Positions 11,466-22,233 of a stretch of 64,000 bases of DNA are shown piece by piece. The position numbers and the translations under genes were made by a program. The DNA comes from Seriola aureovittata (lineage: Eukaryota > Chordata > Actinopteri > Carangiformes > Carangidae): NCBI RefSeq assembly GCF_021018895.1, contig NC_079381.1, forward strand, positions 10,297,501-10,361,500, read 5' to 3'. Under the pieces are notes generated by a model. It saw only the letters and a list, made by a program, of their open reading frames with translations. It was not told the DNA's origin and searched no databases. Positions within the stretch are counted from its first letter, which is position 1, and each line of letters starts with the position of its first letter.

Positions 11466-14400
11466 TTGTTAGTAAAAATCTCGAAGGTCGACAGCTGTCC
11501 CAGGATCTCTATGCATGTTGCTGCCCAGTATCAACCTCTATAATAACACCTAACAGTAACATCACCTACTGTACACCAGAATATTCTGTGGTCTAATATC
11601 TGTCTATAACTGTCATGTCCCCTTGACAGCTTCTCAAAAAGATTAATTCTTTTAGCGTCTACCTTTATGTCAGATCATTCAATTCAGCATTGTTTCGATA
11701 ACACATCACTGACAGCTGTAATATTAATATTATTTTTATTTAATATAATTACTACTACTTGTCCTCTTTTTGTCTGCTAATTCTCTACAGTGTGAAGGGA
11801 ATCAAGCTTCTACATAGGCCAGTTTTAGGCCATTGATCATGCTGATGATTGAATCTCACAAACGCCATCAGACAAGTTTGTGTTTTTAAGAGAGTTTGTG
11901 GAACTGTCAAACAACCCTCAGAGGGAAAAAAAACAAAAACTAATGGAGTTTTAAGATAACAATACAAAAATATTCTTGTATGAGACCCCAGTCATTTTTG
12001 CTGCAATCCATCATTAGATTTGGAAAAGATATTTGGATTAATCTACTGGTACTTGCAGTGAGTTAGTAGAGAGCAAATGTGCTGTATTACACCACATTTA
12101 ATTCCCCCCCCCATTAGCACTTTTTTATAGAGTATTCACTACTTATCATTTCCTCCTGGTACTCATAATATTTGGACTCCCTTGAGCCTTTGTTCTCACT
12201 TATACAAACACAGCGGTAGAGACTTCAGCTCTTGTTTTTAACCAGACTCTTCAGCCCCACTACCGTTATGTCTCTTGCTCCTGCTGTGGACCCAGTGTGC
12301 CACTGGCCTGAAAGTCCTGTTACCAACTGCTGTGGGCACAAATGGCCATCCAACAATACAGAACACAGCCACCACATTAAGATATTATATTAAACCATAC
12401 ATATTAAACCAAAGAAAAAGTGACAAAACACACAATGGACGTCTTAAAAGAACAATCTCGTAATCTTGTCCTGAAATTCTCACACTTCTTTCTGCGAGAC
12501 TTGTTTGTATAGGGATAAGTTGGATTCACCAAAATCTCTTCACTGCACAAACAAGTCACTTGCAATCATTTGATTGACTTCCTAAGCAGAAATATTGACT
12601 GTCATTTATATGGAGGCTCTGGTCCAGGGGCCCTCTGACCGTTTGCATGAGGCCCATTATGTCTCACAAACTGTAAACACTCAGGGGCTCACAGGTCTTA
12701 ATCCAATCATAACTGTAATGCTACTGCTGTCACGACAACTCTGCTCACTAATTAGCCAATGAGAGTTAATTTACAACATTAATTAGCGGGGAAGTGGTAA
12801 AAAATAACACTGACCCTCCTTCAGACTGGCCTCAGTGAGCTCATTTGTAATTCTCAACCTCAGATGACTGTTTCTCTTTCTCTTATTCAGCCTCATACTG
12901 TCTGACTGGTATGTCAGGTAAGATCGAAAACAAGCACATCAGGTAGTCACTATGAAGGAACAGAATAAGAGGAGATTATATTAGATCAGACAGTTAATGT
13001 CTTTTCTAAGTCTGCACATGTGCTGAATTTCTTTCTCTCTAAACCTCTGCGTGATCGTCCAATTATATAACAAATTACTAATTTAACAGCTCTTTTCTTT
13101 TAATTTTATCCTTCAGTAAGCCTTTCGGCCATATATATTTTTGATTTACGTTATTTTATTCTGTGGTAATTAACAGTGATTCAGCAGCCTCCTTAAAGCA
13201 TCACTTGGGACACTCATGGTCACATTCTCTGTGTATTTCAACTCAAGCAAGGCTGGCTAGAATAGTTTATAATTACAGCATTTGTGTTAAATGACATTTA
13301 AAATTTATGTGAACTTCATGTAGCAGCTCTTCAAGGCCAGTGACATTTTCTTCACATTAGGAACATGCTAGTTTTTTAATAACTGTTTAAATCCATGTGT
13401 GATGATTGATGTCAAGGGACCCAGATCATTACCATCCTTCTCTTTCAGTCCACCTCACCCATTAGCACTGCCCTATTAGCTGTGTTTCAACCACAATACT
13501 ACACATTCCAGTTGATGTAGTTTAATTGCTTAAAGAAAATATTTGCCAGCCTTAAATCTGTAATGTTCTTACAACTACTGGCCATGGGTATTAGCCAATA
13601 TGTGTACAAGCTTATAAGTAACTTAAGTAAATAACTAAATGACATTGATTGTCTTGTTAACTCTGGCCTGTCTGACAATGCAAGCTTCTTCAACAGAGAT
13701 AGTAAGTCTGGCACATGTAGTTCAATTGTGTCGAGTGTGGTACTAAACTCCACAGGGTAAATAATTAATACGAATTCTCATTAAACTGCCCTGTAACACA
13801 GTGTCTCTTGGCATGTGTCTTTAATTTTCAGATTGTAGATAACCATGACTAATTTCTTTTCTCTGCTGATAACAGACAGGGCTGTGGGTATATGCGCTGA
13901 TTAATTTTTACTTATCCAGCTTGGTTTCCTATCCAGATTTAGATAACATCGTTATAGATGACAATGGGGGAAAAAAAAATTGCACTCCCCCTTTTTTCTA
14001 CTTAGTGTTAATTGTGTTAATTGTCACTTTTTAATGGTGTTAATTCATTTTCCGTTACAAAATTAAAAAATAAACAAACATGGAATCTGATTTTAATCAA
14101 GGAAACAAATAGCATCATAGAAAACCAAAATATACAGCAGTTCCGCAAGAGAGAAACAGAACAACACTTCCTAATGGATTGGTTGTTCAGAGTGGAGACA
14201 CAGTTCACATCTAGGAATAGTTTTGTGTATAAACAGTACAGAAATGTGTTTAATTGATATTAACAGTGCTTTATGCCTCTTTTACATATTACACTTTATT
14301 CTCATAGAGACACAGCCAAGTTATAATGTTTTTATTCTTCAGGCAGGTGGAAATATGAAGCCCGACAATGAAGACGTGTTAAAAAAAAACAGCTCTGTTA

Positions 14401-15735
14401 TGATTGAATTCAAGAGACAGCACAGAGGTGATTTACACTTATAGATATAACCACACTGTACCATCTACAACAAGAAATTTATTTTATGAAGACATTATCA
14501 GTGATCAAGTCAGTCCTCTTAATTTCAGATAGACTGTTCTGTACTGTTTCTCTTTTGAGTAAACAGGGAACAGATTCAGATATCAGTCCTATCAAAGAGT
14601 CATAAATTAGGACAAATTTCCAGCCTCTGGGTCATCCAGGTTAATGATTGTAAAGTGCTGTTTTGTGAACATGCCAAGCCGTCAAAATGAATAACATATA
14701 CTTGCCTGGGTCGTGTTAAATAGCACCTTTACTCAGGTTCATTCTTAACCACTAAATAATTTTTCATTGGTAATATATAAAAACAAAGCGCTGCCCCTTA
14801 TCTAGGTTTAAGTTTATCTATAACTTTCTGTCTGTGCTGTGCTTATAGTTTTTCTCCAGGAGTTGACACGTTATGCTTTTGTTTTAGAGGCAATGTTGTT
14901 TTCATTACGTACAGTAATCAACTAGCTTATAAATCATATTCTCCACTGTGCTGTACTTGTTCGTGTCTCACAACAACTTCAGTGTCAGTGCTCTACACGT
15001 GACTGCAGGAAAAGCCTATTTGTAAATAATTCAATTAACGGTATCAAGCGTGCCAGCTTACTGTTTTGGTTGCTCTGTTACATTCAGGTGTTCCAGTTCC
15101 CTGTTTATACTGGCTCACTGGCACAGCGGAGCTTGCTGAGCCTTTTACATGAAGCGGAGCCATCATTAATGTGATTAGTTACACTGCGCTTGTCCTGCTG
15201 TGACTACAGTCCCAATGTCTGCTGCAGTTTGCCCTCAGATCACTGTCCAGGAGCTGCTACAGTACGTTTGAGGAAAATGCGAAACTTTGCTGTTCTAAAT
15301 TAATATGTTGAGTTGTAATGAAGGTTTGTAATATCAGTACTTTATATGGCTGGAACATGCACATTCCCCCGCAGCTCATTATTTTTAATTAGCCCCACCT
15401 TCGCAGTCTGTTAGAGCTGGTTTTAGATAAAGCCGCTCTGTGTCAACAACCATTTGCACCTGCCGATAACGTTTAGCGGCACCTCCCAAAAATACACAAC
15501 AGTAGATCAATGTGAGGAGAGGGAGACTGTGTGCATTTATAGATACACTGTGGCACTGTGGGCAGATCTCCTCAGCATTCCACAGCTGGACTGCAGAGAC
15601 AGCACACCTGCAGCCTGATTAGGGGAAACGCGAGGATGTGGTATGCTGAGCATAGACAGATAAACACACCTCATTAATCCTCAGAGACAAAACGGACTGA
15701 TACTGAGATGCAATGCCCACCCCACATAAATGGAT
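11466..15735. other. AT-rich non-coding DNA, nothing recognised as gene
   Basis: Long unique-looking stretch. Some segments (12700-12800 and 15000-15400) combine homeodomain-type TAATTA/ATTAG motifs with moderate GC. That is compatible with enhancer-like conserved elements but unproven. Confidence 0.5.
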
Positions 15736-15737
15736 AT

Positions 15738-15805
15738 GAACACACACACACATGCGCACAAGGTTGTATGTTCTAGTTGTAGAACTTAAACATAATTCCA
15801 CCCAC

Positions 15806-15847
<42 letters not shown>

Positions 15848-15866
15848 GCACGCACACACGCAGAGA
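15738..15866. repeat. Compound CA microsatellite
   Basis: An interrupted ca tract: a short piece at 15738-15750, then ccca/ca units from about 15799, pure ca to about 15842, then cgca units to 15866. The cysteine/valine-rich minus-strand frames over it are repeat translations, not proteins. Confidence 0.9.
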
Positions 15867-17330
15867 GACAGTGAGATTCCTATTAAATTTTGCTAGACAG
15901 CGAGAAAAACAGTTGTGAACACCAACTTTGTATTGCAGGTGAGGAATCCACCCACATACGCAATAAAAAATTAGCATGAATATCCACTTGAAAGAAAACA
16001 TTACCTGCTGTTACTGACACTTTCTCCCAAATGTTGGGTGATTTCTAAAATCAGCGAAGAATTATATCCATTGCAGAGTTAATGACAGAGACGCATTCTA
16101 AAGTCCTCACAGTCTTCACTCTCAGATATAAAATAGAGATGCTTAAATGCTTATCCAGAATAATGATACATCCTCAAACAGAGACTCTGAATGGTAAAGT
16201 TAGCTCTAACTCTGTGTTAGCATTTGGCAATACATCTCCCTCTCAATTAAGGCAGTGGCCCAAAATAATGAGGAAGGTTGTTTAATGTAGTCTGGGGCTA
16301 ATAAGTGGTAATGAGAGTTACCAGCCCAAAAGAGAGGGGAAAAAAAGAACCATATTAGCATGCTTCCCCCACTTCCTTCTCAGTGCTTTTCATTTTTGTA
16401 AAGTCAACTTCAATTTTCTTTCTACTCTAAGTTCGGAGGCATTCACTTTTATTTTGCTTATCATGCCCACCTTCCTCTTAGCAAATTAATCTGCTTTTCT
16501 TTTTTTTTTTTTACTGATGTGTTTTTTTTTGTGTGTGGCAGGGCATTCAGTCTAGCATGTTTAACATCTTTAAACAGACTGTTACTGTCTCTGCTTCTCG
16601 AAATGTACGAACGTGACTCAGGAGTGTTTGGAATACACATGAAACACTTTAATGAACTAGCTTTGTGTCATAAATCACTTTAGACGGAAGAAAAATTTAA
16701 ATTTATACGACTGTCAGAGATTATTACTTTCGTCCAACGCGTTAGTTTTCTTGTGAATGTCAGTCTCACATCTGCACGCTTAAATCTCACGTCACGATGA
16801 TGTGCAGTGACGCAGCCACAAAGTTTGTTAGCCTCAATTTAAGTTGATTTTTTCTCATGTTAGAACACATAATTGCAAGGGGTGTGCGCAACTGTCTTTG
16901 CATGTGGGCGAGAGATATGAAAGACTGAATATATGAATAATTTTGTGCATGTGCGTGCTTTTGATAAGGAGGGAATATTTTGTTAGAAAATGAAGTAGTT
17001 TGTATGTTGAAATTTGCATCAAAATAAAGTGCTTACAGTCAGTAATTGTGTTCCTGAAAAAAAAAAAAAAAAAAAAAAATCAACAGATGGATGGAGTTTT
17101 AATCCCAAATGATTCAACTTTGTCACACTGGATGTCTACTCATTTTGGAAAAATTGAAGCTTAATGTGTGATACTGAGAAGTGGGCCAATGATTCTTTTA
17201 TTGAGATCATCTGTCATGCATGGCATTACTGTGAGGTATCAGCTTTGCCTCTGCCTCACTCCCCTGTGCTCATGCTGTTTTCCCCTTATGTTTCCTTGTT
17301 TGTCTCCAGTTTGTCTTTATCTGTCTGTGT
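15867..17330. other. AT-rich non-coding DNA with A and T runs
   Basis: It holds a T run near 16499-16512 and a 23-base A run at 17057-17079. No gene is seen. Confidence 0.55.
17057..17079. repeat. A(23) homopolymer
   Basis: Uninterrupted A run preceded by 'gtaattgtgttcctg'. It could be a retroposon tail, but no element body is recognisable upstream. Confidence 0.9.
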
Positions 17331-17720
17331 GTGTGTTGCTGGGCGTGGCCTTCTCCTCCCTGCTCCCGCCAAAACCACCAGCACACCTGCTTTTGATCAG
17401 CTCGTCAACTCAACAAGACCACTGCTGTAGTATTTCAACCGCAGCTCTTCACACCGCTTTCCACCAGATCGTCTGTTTACTCATGCGATACCCTGCTACT
17501 GCAGACCTCCTAGTTTCTCAGTTCATAGTTCCTGGTGTTGCTTTTGACTCCAGTCTATCGTTACCTGTGCTCCGGGTTCACCTTTGCCTGTTTGCCAAGA
17601 CCCTGCCACGCTCAGTTCCCCGCCGTGTCTTTAAACCCCCTGAGGTCCACCACCCAGACAACTCCACAATAAACTGCTTTTGTCACAGTGTTCAGTCATG
17701 AGTCCTACCTTTGAGTCCAA
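17330..17720 (+). repeat. LTR-like or LINE 3'-end-like retroelement block
   Basis: The block starts with 'gttgctgggcgtggccttct', is C/T-rich with 'accagatcgtctgttta', and ends with the polyadenylation signal aataaa at about 17670 followed by 'ctgcttttgtcacagtgttc' and 'gagtcctacctttgagtcc'. I recall the same order (gctgggcgtggc, cacacctg, cagatcgtc, aataaaactg, gagtcctg) from LTR-type repeats in fish genomes. A 177-codon + frame (17168-17701) covers it because the C/T bias removes stop codons; it has no domain. A solo LTR is my first choice, with a LINE 3' end as the alternative. Confidence 0.35.
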
Positions 17721-18069
17721 ATACAAAACTTAATTCAATACATAAATTACAGTAATCTGGAATTTGTGAAGGTATTGGTTCAGTTTTCTAATTTAGGGAT
17801 AGTAATATTCATAATCTGTGAAGTTTTTTATTTTTTTTTATTGTCAATACATGATGATTGAAGAAACATCTAGTATGAAACAGTTTCATTAGGAGCCCAA
17901 TGACATGGTTGCTGGAAATCTCATGTACAGAACAAGCAGATAAGCGCTCTCTGTTTTGCAGGCGCATACCGATACAAACACACTGTTTGTACATTCAAAG
18001 ATCCAAATCATACACAGGATTATCAGTGAGAATAATGCTGTTATTTGTCAGCAGGCATATGGGCTCATC

Positions 18070-18510
18070 ACACAGTGACACAAATTTTCCCCAGACCGCC
18101 CCCCCAACTGCACACCACAGGCAACCTCTCCCTCTCTTCTTTTTCCTCCTCACACCCACACGACAGAGAAAAGACAGCGACACAGGGAATAGCATATTTA
18201 TTCTCGCTCGGCTTCCTCCCTCTCTTCCCTGCTTAAATACTCAGCTGGATCCCAGCCTCCATTTCGCTGTATTTTTTTTATTTTTTATTTATTTCTTTTT
18301 TACTTTTGCTCTCTCCCATAGCTGCCAGGGGAGGATTTTTACTTTGTTGTTTGTCCTCCCACCTCCTGCTACCAACTGTGGGTATTTGCCTCTTCAAACT
18401 GTCTCCCATTCTCTCTGGACTCACCCGCTGTCTCACTTTCATATTCTTCCCCCTGTCTGTTTCTATGCTCTCAGTCTTACTTTCTCACTAACTCTCTAAA
18501 CTGCCTTCTC
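18070..18510 (+). repeat. Polypyrimidine-rich tract
   Basis: The + strand is strongly C/T-biased over about 440 bases, with repeated tctccctctc, tcttccc and tttattt segments. This bias explains the 199-codon frame from 17900 to 18499, whose product would be low-complexity (Ser/Pro/Phe/Leu-rich) with no domain. Such tracts can adopt triplex DNA, but nothing here shows a function. Confidence 0.6.
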
Positions 18511-19149
18511 AGGGTTTATTTACTGACCAATACATGGCATAATGGTCTCTTAACCAATCAGTAAAAGCCACAATGGGCAGAATTTGAGTTATATTTTACA
18601 GGCACGGAGAATGAAATCGAAATGAAAATGAGTTTCAGGTTCATTCCGGTGCATTCATGCAAATGCTGCTTTGTTCACACTTTTCATGCATATGGGACCA
18701 TATGGGAGCAAACATCCTGAGTTCAAAAAGAAAAAAAATAAGCCTCAATTTATGGTATAAATTCAACACATCAAACCTGAGATATTCAGGGTATGAGGAG
18801 GAGGAGCACACTACAATTGCAGCCAGAGAGACTGTTCACCGACTTCAGAGCAGGTCAGTTCTGCTAAGTGACAGATTAACGTTGAATCAATATGCAATAT
18901 GCAAACACATACACCACACCAACCCACAGACCAGGACTGATGGTCTAATTGTTTTGTTCTTTTTTTCATAAATGAAATTTAAATAAACTAAGAAAAAATG
19001 TTAAGAGAAAATTTTAATTGATCACATTTTATAAAGATTTCTTTCAAATGGCCATTTATTCTACAGGCAGATGACAATTTAAAGGAAAAGTCTGAATAAA
19101 TGCATGAAGCAGTATAACAAATGCCACCTGCATCTGTTCATTTCTTCCA
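18511..19149. other. AT-rich non-coding DNA, nothing recognised
   Basis: No gene or repeat boundary seen. Confidence 0.5.
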
Positions 19150-19362
19150 TGGGGCTCACGCTGTCATTGATTGGTTTGATGAATCATTTGCTACGGTCTT
19201 TTGAGTCACCACATCTCAACCCAGCTGAACACTTATGGACCCATGTGGCAGACACCACTGCCCACCACCATCAACAAAACAAAGTAGGTATGCCATGCAG
19301 CACTGAAGCAATTCTGGCTGCCCTTCCTGAGACACTTAATGTTACTTTTTATTCTTAAAAAA
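19150..19362 (+). mobile_element. Tc1/mariner transposase 3' fragment (pseudogene)
   Basis: In the + frame 19104-19358 the translation carries SPHLNPAEHLW. It matches the SPDLNPIEHLW signature around the third catalytic acidic residue region of Tc1/mariner transposases; the expected Asp of SPD is replaced by His. Downstream, 'caccaccatcaacaaaac' and 'gaagcaattctggctgccc' followed by 'gagacacttaatgttac' follow the order of the 3' coding end and 3' flank of a fish Tc1-like element that I know. The N-terminal helix-turn-helix region and the first two catalytic aspartates are missing, so this is a dead 3' remnant. No terminal inverted repeat is visible downstream. Confidence 0.6.
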
Positions 19363-19800
19363 AAACAAAAAATCCATCTATCTGTATTTGTCCTGTTTGT
19401 TCAGCTCTGCCCTGCTGCCAATGGGAGTCAGATCGTGTGCTGCTGGCTGGGGAAAGAGCCAACCTCTGCTGTCTGCTTACAAGCAGCAAGACATTAATAA
19501 AAAAAAAAAACAAACAGTAAGTGGACAAAGAAATACTCGGTACAAAGCCTGAGATGAAGAATAAGTGGATCAAGATGATGGTAACAGACAATGCTCCTGC
19601 TGTGGTATAGAATATCATTTTTATGCAACTTAATAAAACCTATGGGTTTGTGTTTGCAGTGCTGATACATTCCCCAGTGGCACTTCAACAATCATTCACG
19701 TAAGTTTTTGAAGGGTTTTTAAAAAAAAAAAAAAAAAAAAATTTTAATTGAGGATTTATTGGTAGCCCTTTCAGGTATTAAACAATAAGAGTCTACAGCT
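19363..19800. other. Non-coding DNA with A runs
   Basis: It includes A runs at 19359-19367, 19499-19510 and 19721-19741 (21 bases). No gene is seen. Confidence 0.5.
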
Positions 19801-19810
19801 ATGCTTGCGG

Positions 19811-20140
19811 TAACGTTAGCTAGCAAGCCCTAAACACAAAGTATAGCTGTAGGCTGATGGGAATGCCATTAGTTTTGCAGGTTATTTGATCATAAATCAA
19901 AGAACTGGACAAACTGACATTTTGCCCTGATGATGGCGCGAGAGGTGAAGTAAGGGGATCACCCGAAGTGATTACACTTCATCCTGAGGGGGACATAAAT
20001 GTCTGTACTAAATTTCAGGGCAATACATTCTGTAGTAGTTGAGAGATTTCAGAGTGAACCAAAGTGGTGGACGGACTGACACACAGACAGAACAGTACTG
20101 CCGTCCACAGAGCGATGCTGCCGGCATGGCTGATAAAAAT
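19811..20140 (+). repeat. Teleost dispersed repeat family A, copy 1
   Basis: Block order: 'ctaaacacaaagtatagctg', 'gctgatgggaatgccattag', 'tgatcataaatcaaag', 'tgatgatggcgcgaga', 'ggggatcacccgaagtgatt', 'acacttcatcctgaggggga', 'aatttcagggcaatacattc', 'gtagtagttgagagatttca', 'accaaagtggtggacggact' and a closing 'catggctgataaaaa'. I recognise this as an abundant teleost repeat seen in introns and 3' UTRs; its class is unclear to me. Three further copies or fragments occur in this window (20855-21066, 22560-22645, 43690-44190), which supports the repeat call from the sequence itself. Confidence 0.7.
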
Positions 20141-20173
20141 GGGTACAAATTAGATTTTAAATCATAAATAAGT

Positions 20174-20194
20174 AAAAAAAAAAAAAAAAAAAAA
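20174..20194. repeat. A(21) homopolymer
   Basis: Uninterrupted A run shortly after family A copy 1. Confidence 0.9.
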
Positions 20195-20854
20195 CATTTG
20201 CAGTGTAAACACTATTATTATTGTTACTTACATTATTATTATGACTGTTGTTGTCATCATCATCACTCTGAAGACATGACACAGTTTCTTTTTTACAAAC
20301 TGAGTTAGGACTCTGTGTAAGAGGCAGACACACAGGTGAGGAGTGACAGTGAGAAAGTCAAGGACAGTGATAGACAGGCAAAGGCATATTCTCAAACGAT
20401 TAAGCACATCATAATTGAGGGTAATAAAAGGTTGTGGTCGAATAGGGACTTGATGGGTGGACCTGATTTGAGTTGAAAATGAAAAATGTGATTTTAATTT
20501 GACCTGAGTCCGTATGATCTGCAGGTGTAAGAAACTCTAAGCAGTTTCCATTTTGCCAGCCAGAGGGGAATTAAATCCTGCGCAGTACTTCAGTCAGGCT
20601 ACATCAATAATACATTGGCTTGTCTAACAGCACTGAAAGATTAATATTAGTGATAAGAGTGGCTTTAATTGATATGACATCACTTCCTCCATGTTTCAAG
20701 GCTGGGGAGGCAATGTTGCATGTCACAGTAGGTGGGTTATCTAATGTGATACAAAAGAAGAAGTTGTAAAGGTCAAGGTAGATCTTAAACCTCATTTTGA
20801 CGCTAGGGAAATTTTTATTTCTGTTTGAATTGTTGAAGAGTACTCATCACTTAG

Positions 20855-21066
20855 GTGCGGCTTTATGTCAGTTAGTCTGTCCACCACTTTAATCAAAACT
20901 GAAATATCTCAGCAATTATTGTATAGATTGCTGTGAAATTTTGCACAGACCTTTGTGTTCCCCAGAGGATTAATCATTATCACTTTTACGGGCCCCTGAC
21001 CATATTTCTAGCGCCATAAGCAGGTCAAAGTTTTCACTTAACCTGAGAAATACCTGAACATTCACT
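20855..21066 (-). repeat. Teleost dispersed repeat family A, copy 2 (inverted)
   Basis: Read on the minus strand it gives 'tttgacctgcttatggcgct', 'gattaatcctctggggaaca', 'aaatttcacagcaatctata', 'gctgagatatttcag', then 'aaagtggtggacagactaac'. This is the same block order as the 3' half of copy 1. It is truncated at its 5' side. Confidence 0.65.
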
Positions 21067-21109
21067 GGATGGATTCGCATTTTATAAAGACATTTACAGT
21101 TCCCAGGGG

Positions 21110-21225
21110 ATGGGACCTCATGACTTTTCTGGAGAAAAAAAAAATCACAACATATGCAAATACACAAACACTTTGCAAATTCAGTCCTACTGGAAGTGTT
21201 CCCAGCGGACACAAGCGTGGGGTGG
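21110..21225 (-). repeat. Repeat family B fragment (inverted)
   Basis: On the minus strand this reads 'gtgtccgctgggaacacttc', 'aaagtgtttgtgtatttgca', then 'tatgttgtgattttttttt'. The tatttgca...gtgttgtga wording is shared with 22380-22553 on the + strand, so I group them. The family name is unknown to me. Confidence 0.4.
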
Positions 21226-21268
21226 TTTGGGTGGAGGGTGCCATGACGGTGTAATTCTCTCTTGCGCG

Positions 21269-21292
21269 CGTTCTCTCTCTCTCTCTCTCTTT
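21269..21292. repeat. (CT)n microsatellite at the 5' edge of the Penelope-like element
   Basis: A ct dinucleotide tract that abuts the first recognisable codons of the Penelope-like frame. The recognisable element begins immediately after the tract. Confidence 0.85.
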
Positions 21293-21302
21293 CCCGCTAT
21301 CA

Positions 21303-22013
21303 GAATTAAGGCACCTGCACCACAAGCACCTGAGGGTTGCCCTCACAACTTGTGGTTACCCTAGCTGGACCTTTGTGAAAACTGCAGCTACTTCCAGAAA
21401 GAAAACCAGCAAAGTGGTTGAGAAAGAAAAACTAAACAAGAGAAACAACATAGTCATTCCATATGTGTCTGGAGTATCAGAAAAACTCAGGAGGATCTTC
21501 AACAAACACCGTATCCCTGTGTATTTCAAACCCAGCAACACACTCAGACAGAGGTTGGTACACCCCAAAGACAGAACACCACACACCCGCAAAAGCAATC
21601 TGGTGTATGCAGTCCAGTGTAACGAGGAATGCAATGACCTCTACATTGGAGAAACAAAACAACCACTGCACAAACGCATGGCCCAACACAGGAGAGCTAA
21701 CTCCTCAGGCTTGGACTCTGCTGTCCATTTACATCTCAAGGAGAAAGCCCACTCCTTTGAGGACAGCAATGTCCACATCCTAGACAGAGAGGACAGTTGG
21801 TTCGAAAGAGGAGTAAAAGAGGCCATCTATGTAAAAATAGAGAAACCATCCCTCAACAGGGGAGGAGGTCTCAGACACCACCTATCTCCAATTTACAATG
21901 CTGCCCTTTCATCCCTTCCCAGGAGACTCAACAATCTAGCCTCCAAGAATAACAACTGTTCACAAGTGGTGAGTGACTCCAACGACTGTCGTTATAACAC
22001 AATAGAGCACTAA
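21303..22013 (+). CDS. PLE polyprotein C-terminus: RT tail, linker and GIY-YIG endonuclease (partial)
   Basis: Penelope-like elements encode a reverse transcriptase fused to a GIY-YIG nuclease, which nicks target DNA for target-primed integration in the nucleus. The frame is open from at least 21303, and the first Met is at 21375; that start is unlikely to be the native one, since the upstream codons in frame read like the RT end (CGYPSWTFVK). Numbering from that Met, a basic linker (residues 1-45) leads to IPVYFKPSNTLRQRLVHPKD (47-66), typical of PLE linkers. The nuclease follows: LVYAV (76-80), LYIGET (89-94), the catalytic Arg region KRMAQHR (100-106), the metal-binding Glu in GVKEA (149) and the conserved Asn in SLNRGGG (161). 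All GIY-YIG landmarks are present and the frame ends at its own stop. There is no frameshift over 236 codons, which suggests a fairly young copy. There is no host function to infer. Confidence 0.8.
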   Translation, partial: ELRHLHHKHLRVALTTCGYPSWTFVKTAATSRKKTSKVVEKEKLNKRNNIVIPYVSGVSEKLRRIFNKHRIPVYFKPSNTLRQRLVHPKDRTPHTRKSNLVYAVQCNEECNDLYIGETKQPLHKRMAQHRRANSSGLDSAVHLHLKEKAHSFEDSNVHILDREDSWFERGVKEAIYVKIEKPSLNRGGGLRHHLSPIYNAALSSLPRRLNNLASKNNNCSQVVSDSNDCRYNTIEH

Positions 22014-22036
22014 CGAAGTCGAAACCAATTTTCCAC

Positions 22037-22066
22037 CAACGACAGTCATGCAAACGACTGTCGTTG
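22037..22066. repeat. 11-bp perfect inverted repeat in the PLE 3' region
   Basis: CAACGACAGTC at 22037-22047 pairs with GACTGTCGTTG at 22056-22066 around an 8-base loop. The 13-mer AACGACTGTCGTT at 22053-22065 also occurs, identical, at 21981-21993, just before the stop codon. It could be an RNA hairpin recognised during retrotransposition, but that is inference. Confidence 0.7.
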
Positions 22067-22171
22067 ACACTTGGAGCACAAAAGGGAACCAGTGACATCA
22101 TCATCCTTGTGAACGCCCACAAGAGGTTAAATACCTGGGTCTCCACACCAGAAAGTAGGACCAGTCCTAGC

Positions 22172-22233
22172 CTGGTCAGATGCGTACACGAACTGATGAA
22201 GCCTCTTGGATGAGAGGTGAAACGTCTTCCCAG
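22172..22233 (+). ncRNA. Candidate type I hammerhead ribozyme in the PLE 3' region
   Basis: The conserved core CTGATGA lies at 22193-22199. Stem II is CCTCT (22202-22206) paired with AGAGG (22213-22217) around loop TGGATG; A22200 can pair with T22218, leaving G22201 bulged. GAAA follows at 22219-22222, then C-G-T-C (22223-22226), so A-C-G-T forms a minimal self-complementary stem III and cleavage would fall after C22226. Stem I is GAA (22190-22192) with TTC (22227-22229), then an internal loop, then CTGG (22172-22175) with CCAG (22230-22233). Minimal type I hammerheads with tiny stem III are an established feature of Penelope-like elements, which fits the context. The bulged G in stem II is the one departure from the canonical fold. 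Activity is not shown by sequence. Confidence 0.6.

Noticed and set aside
17168..17701. 177-codon + frame
   Set aside because: C/T-rich, covers an LTR-like repeat with an aataaa inside the frame, no domain, no matching exon structure.
17900..18499. 199-codon + frame
   Set aside because: It lies in a polypyrimidine tract that lacks stop-forming purines; the product is low-complexity with no domain.
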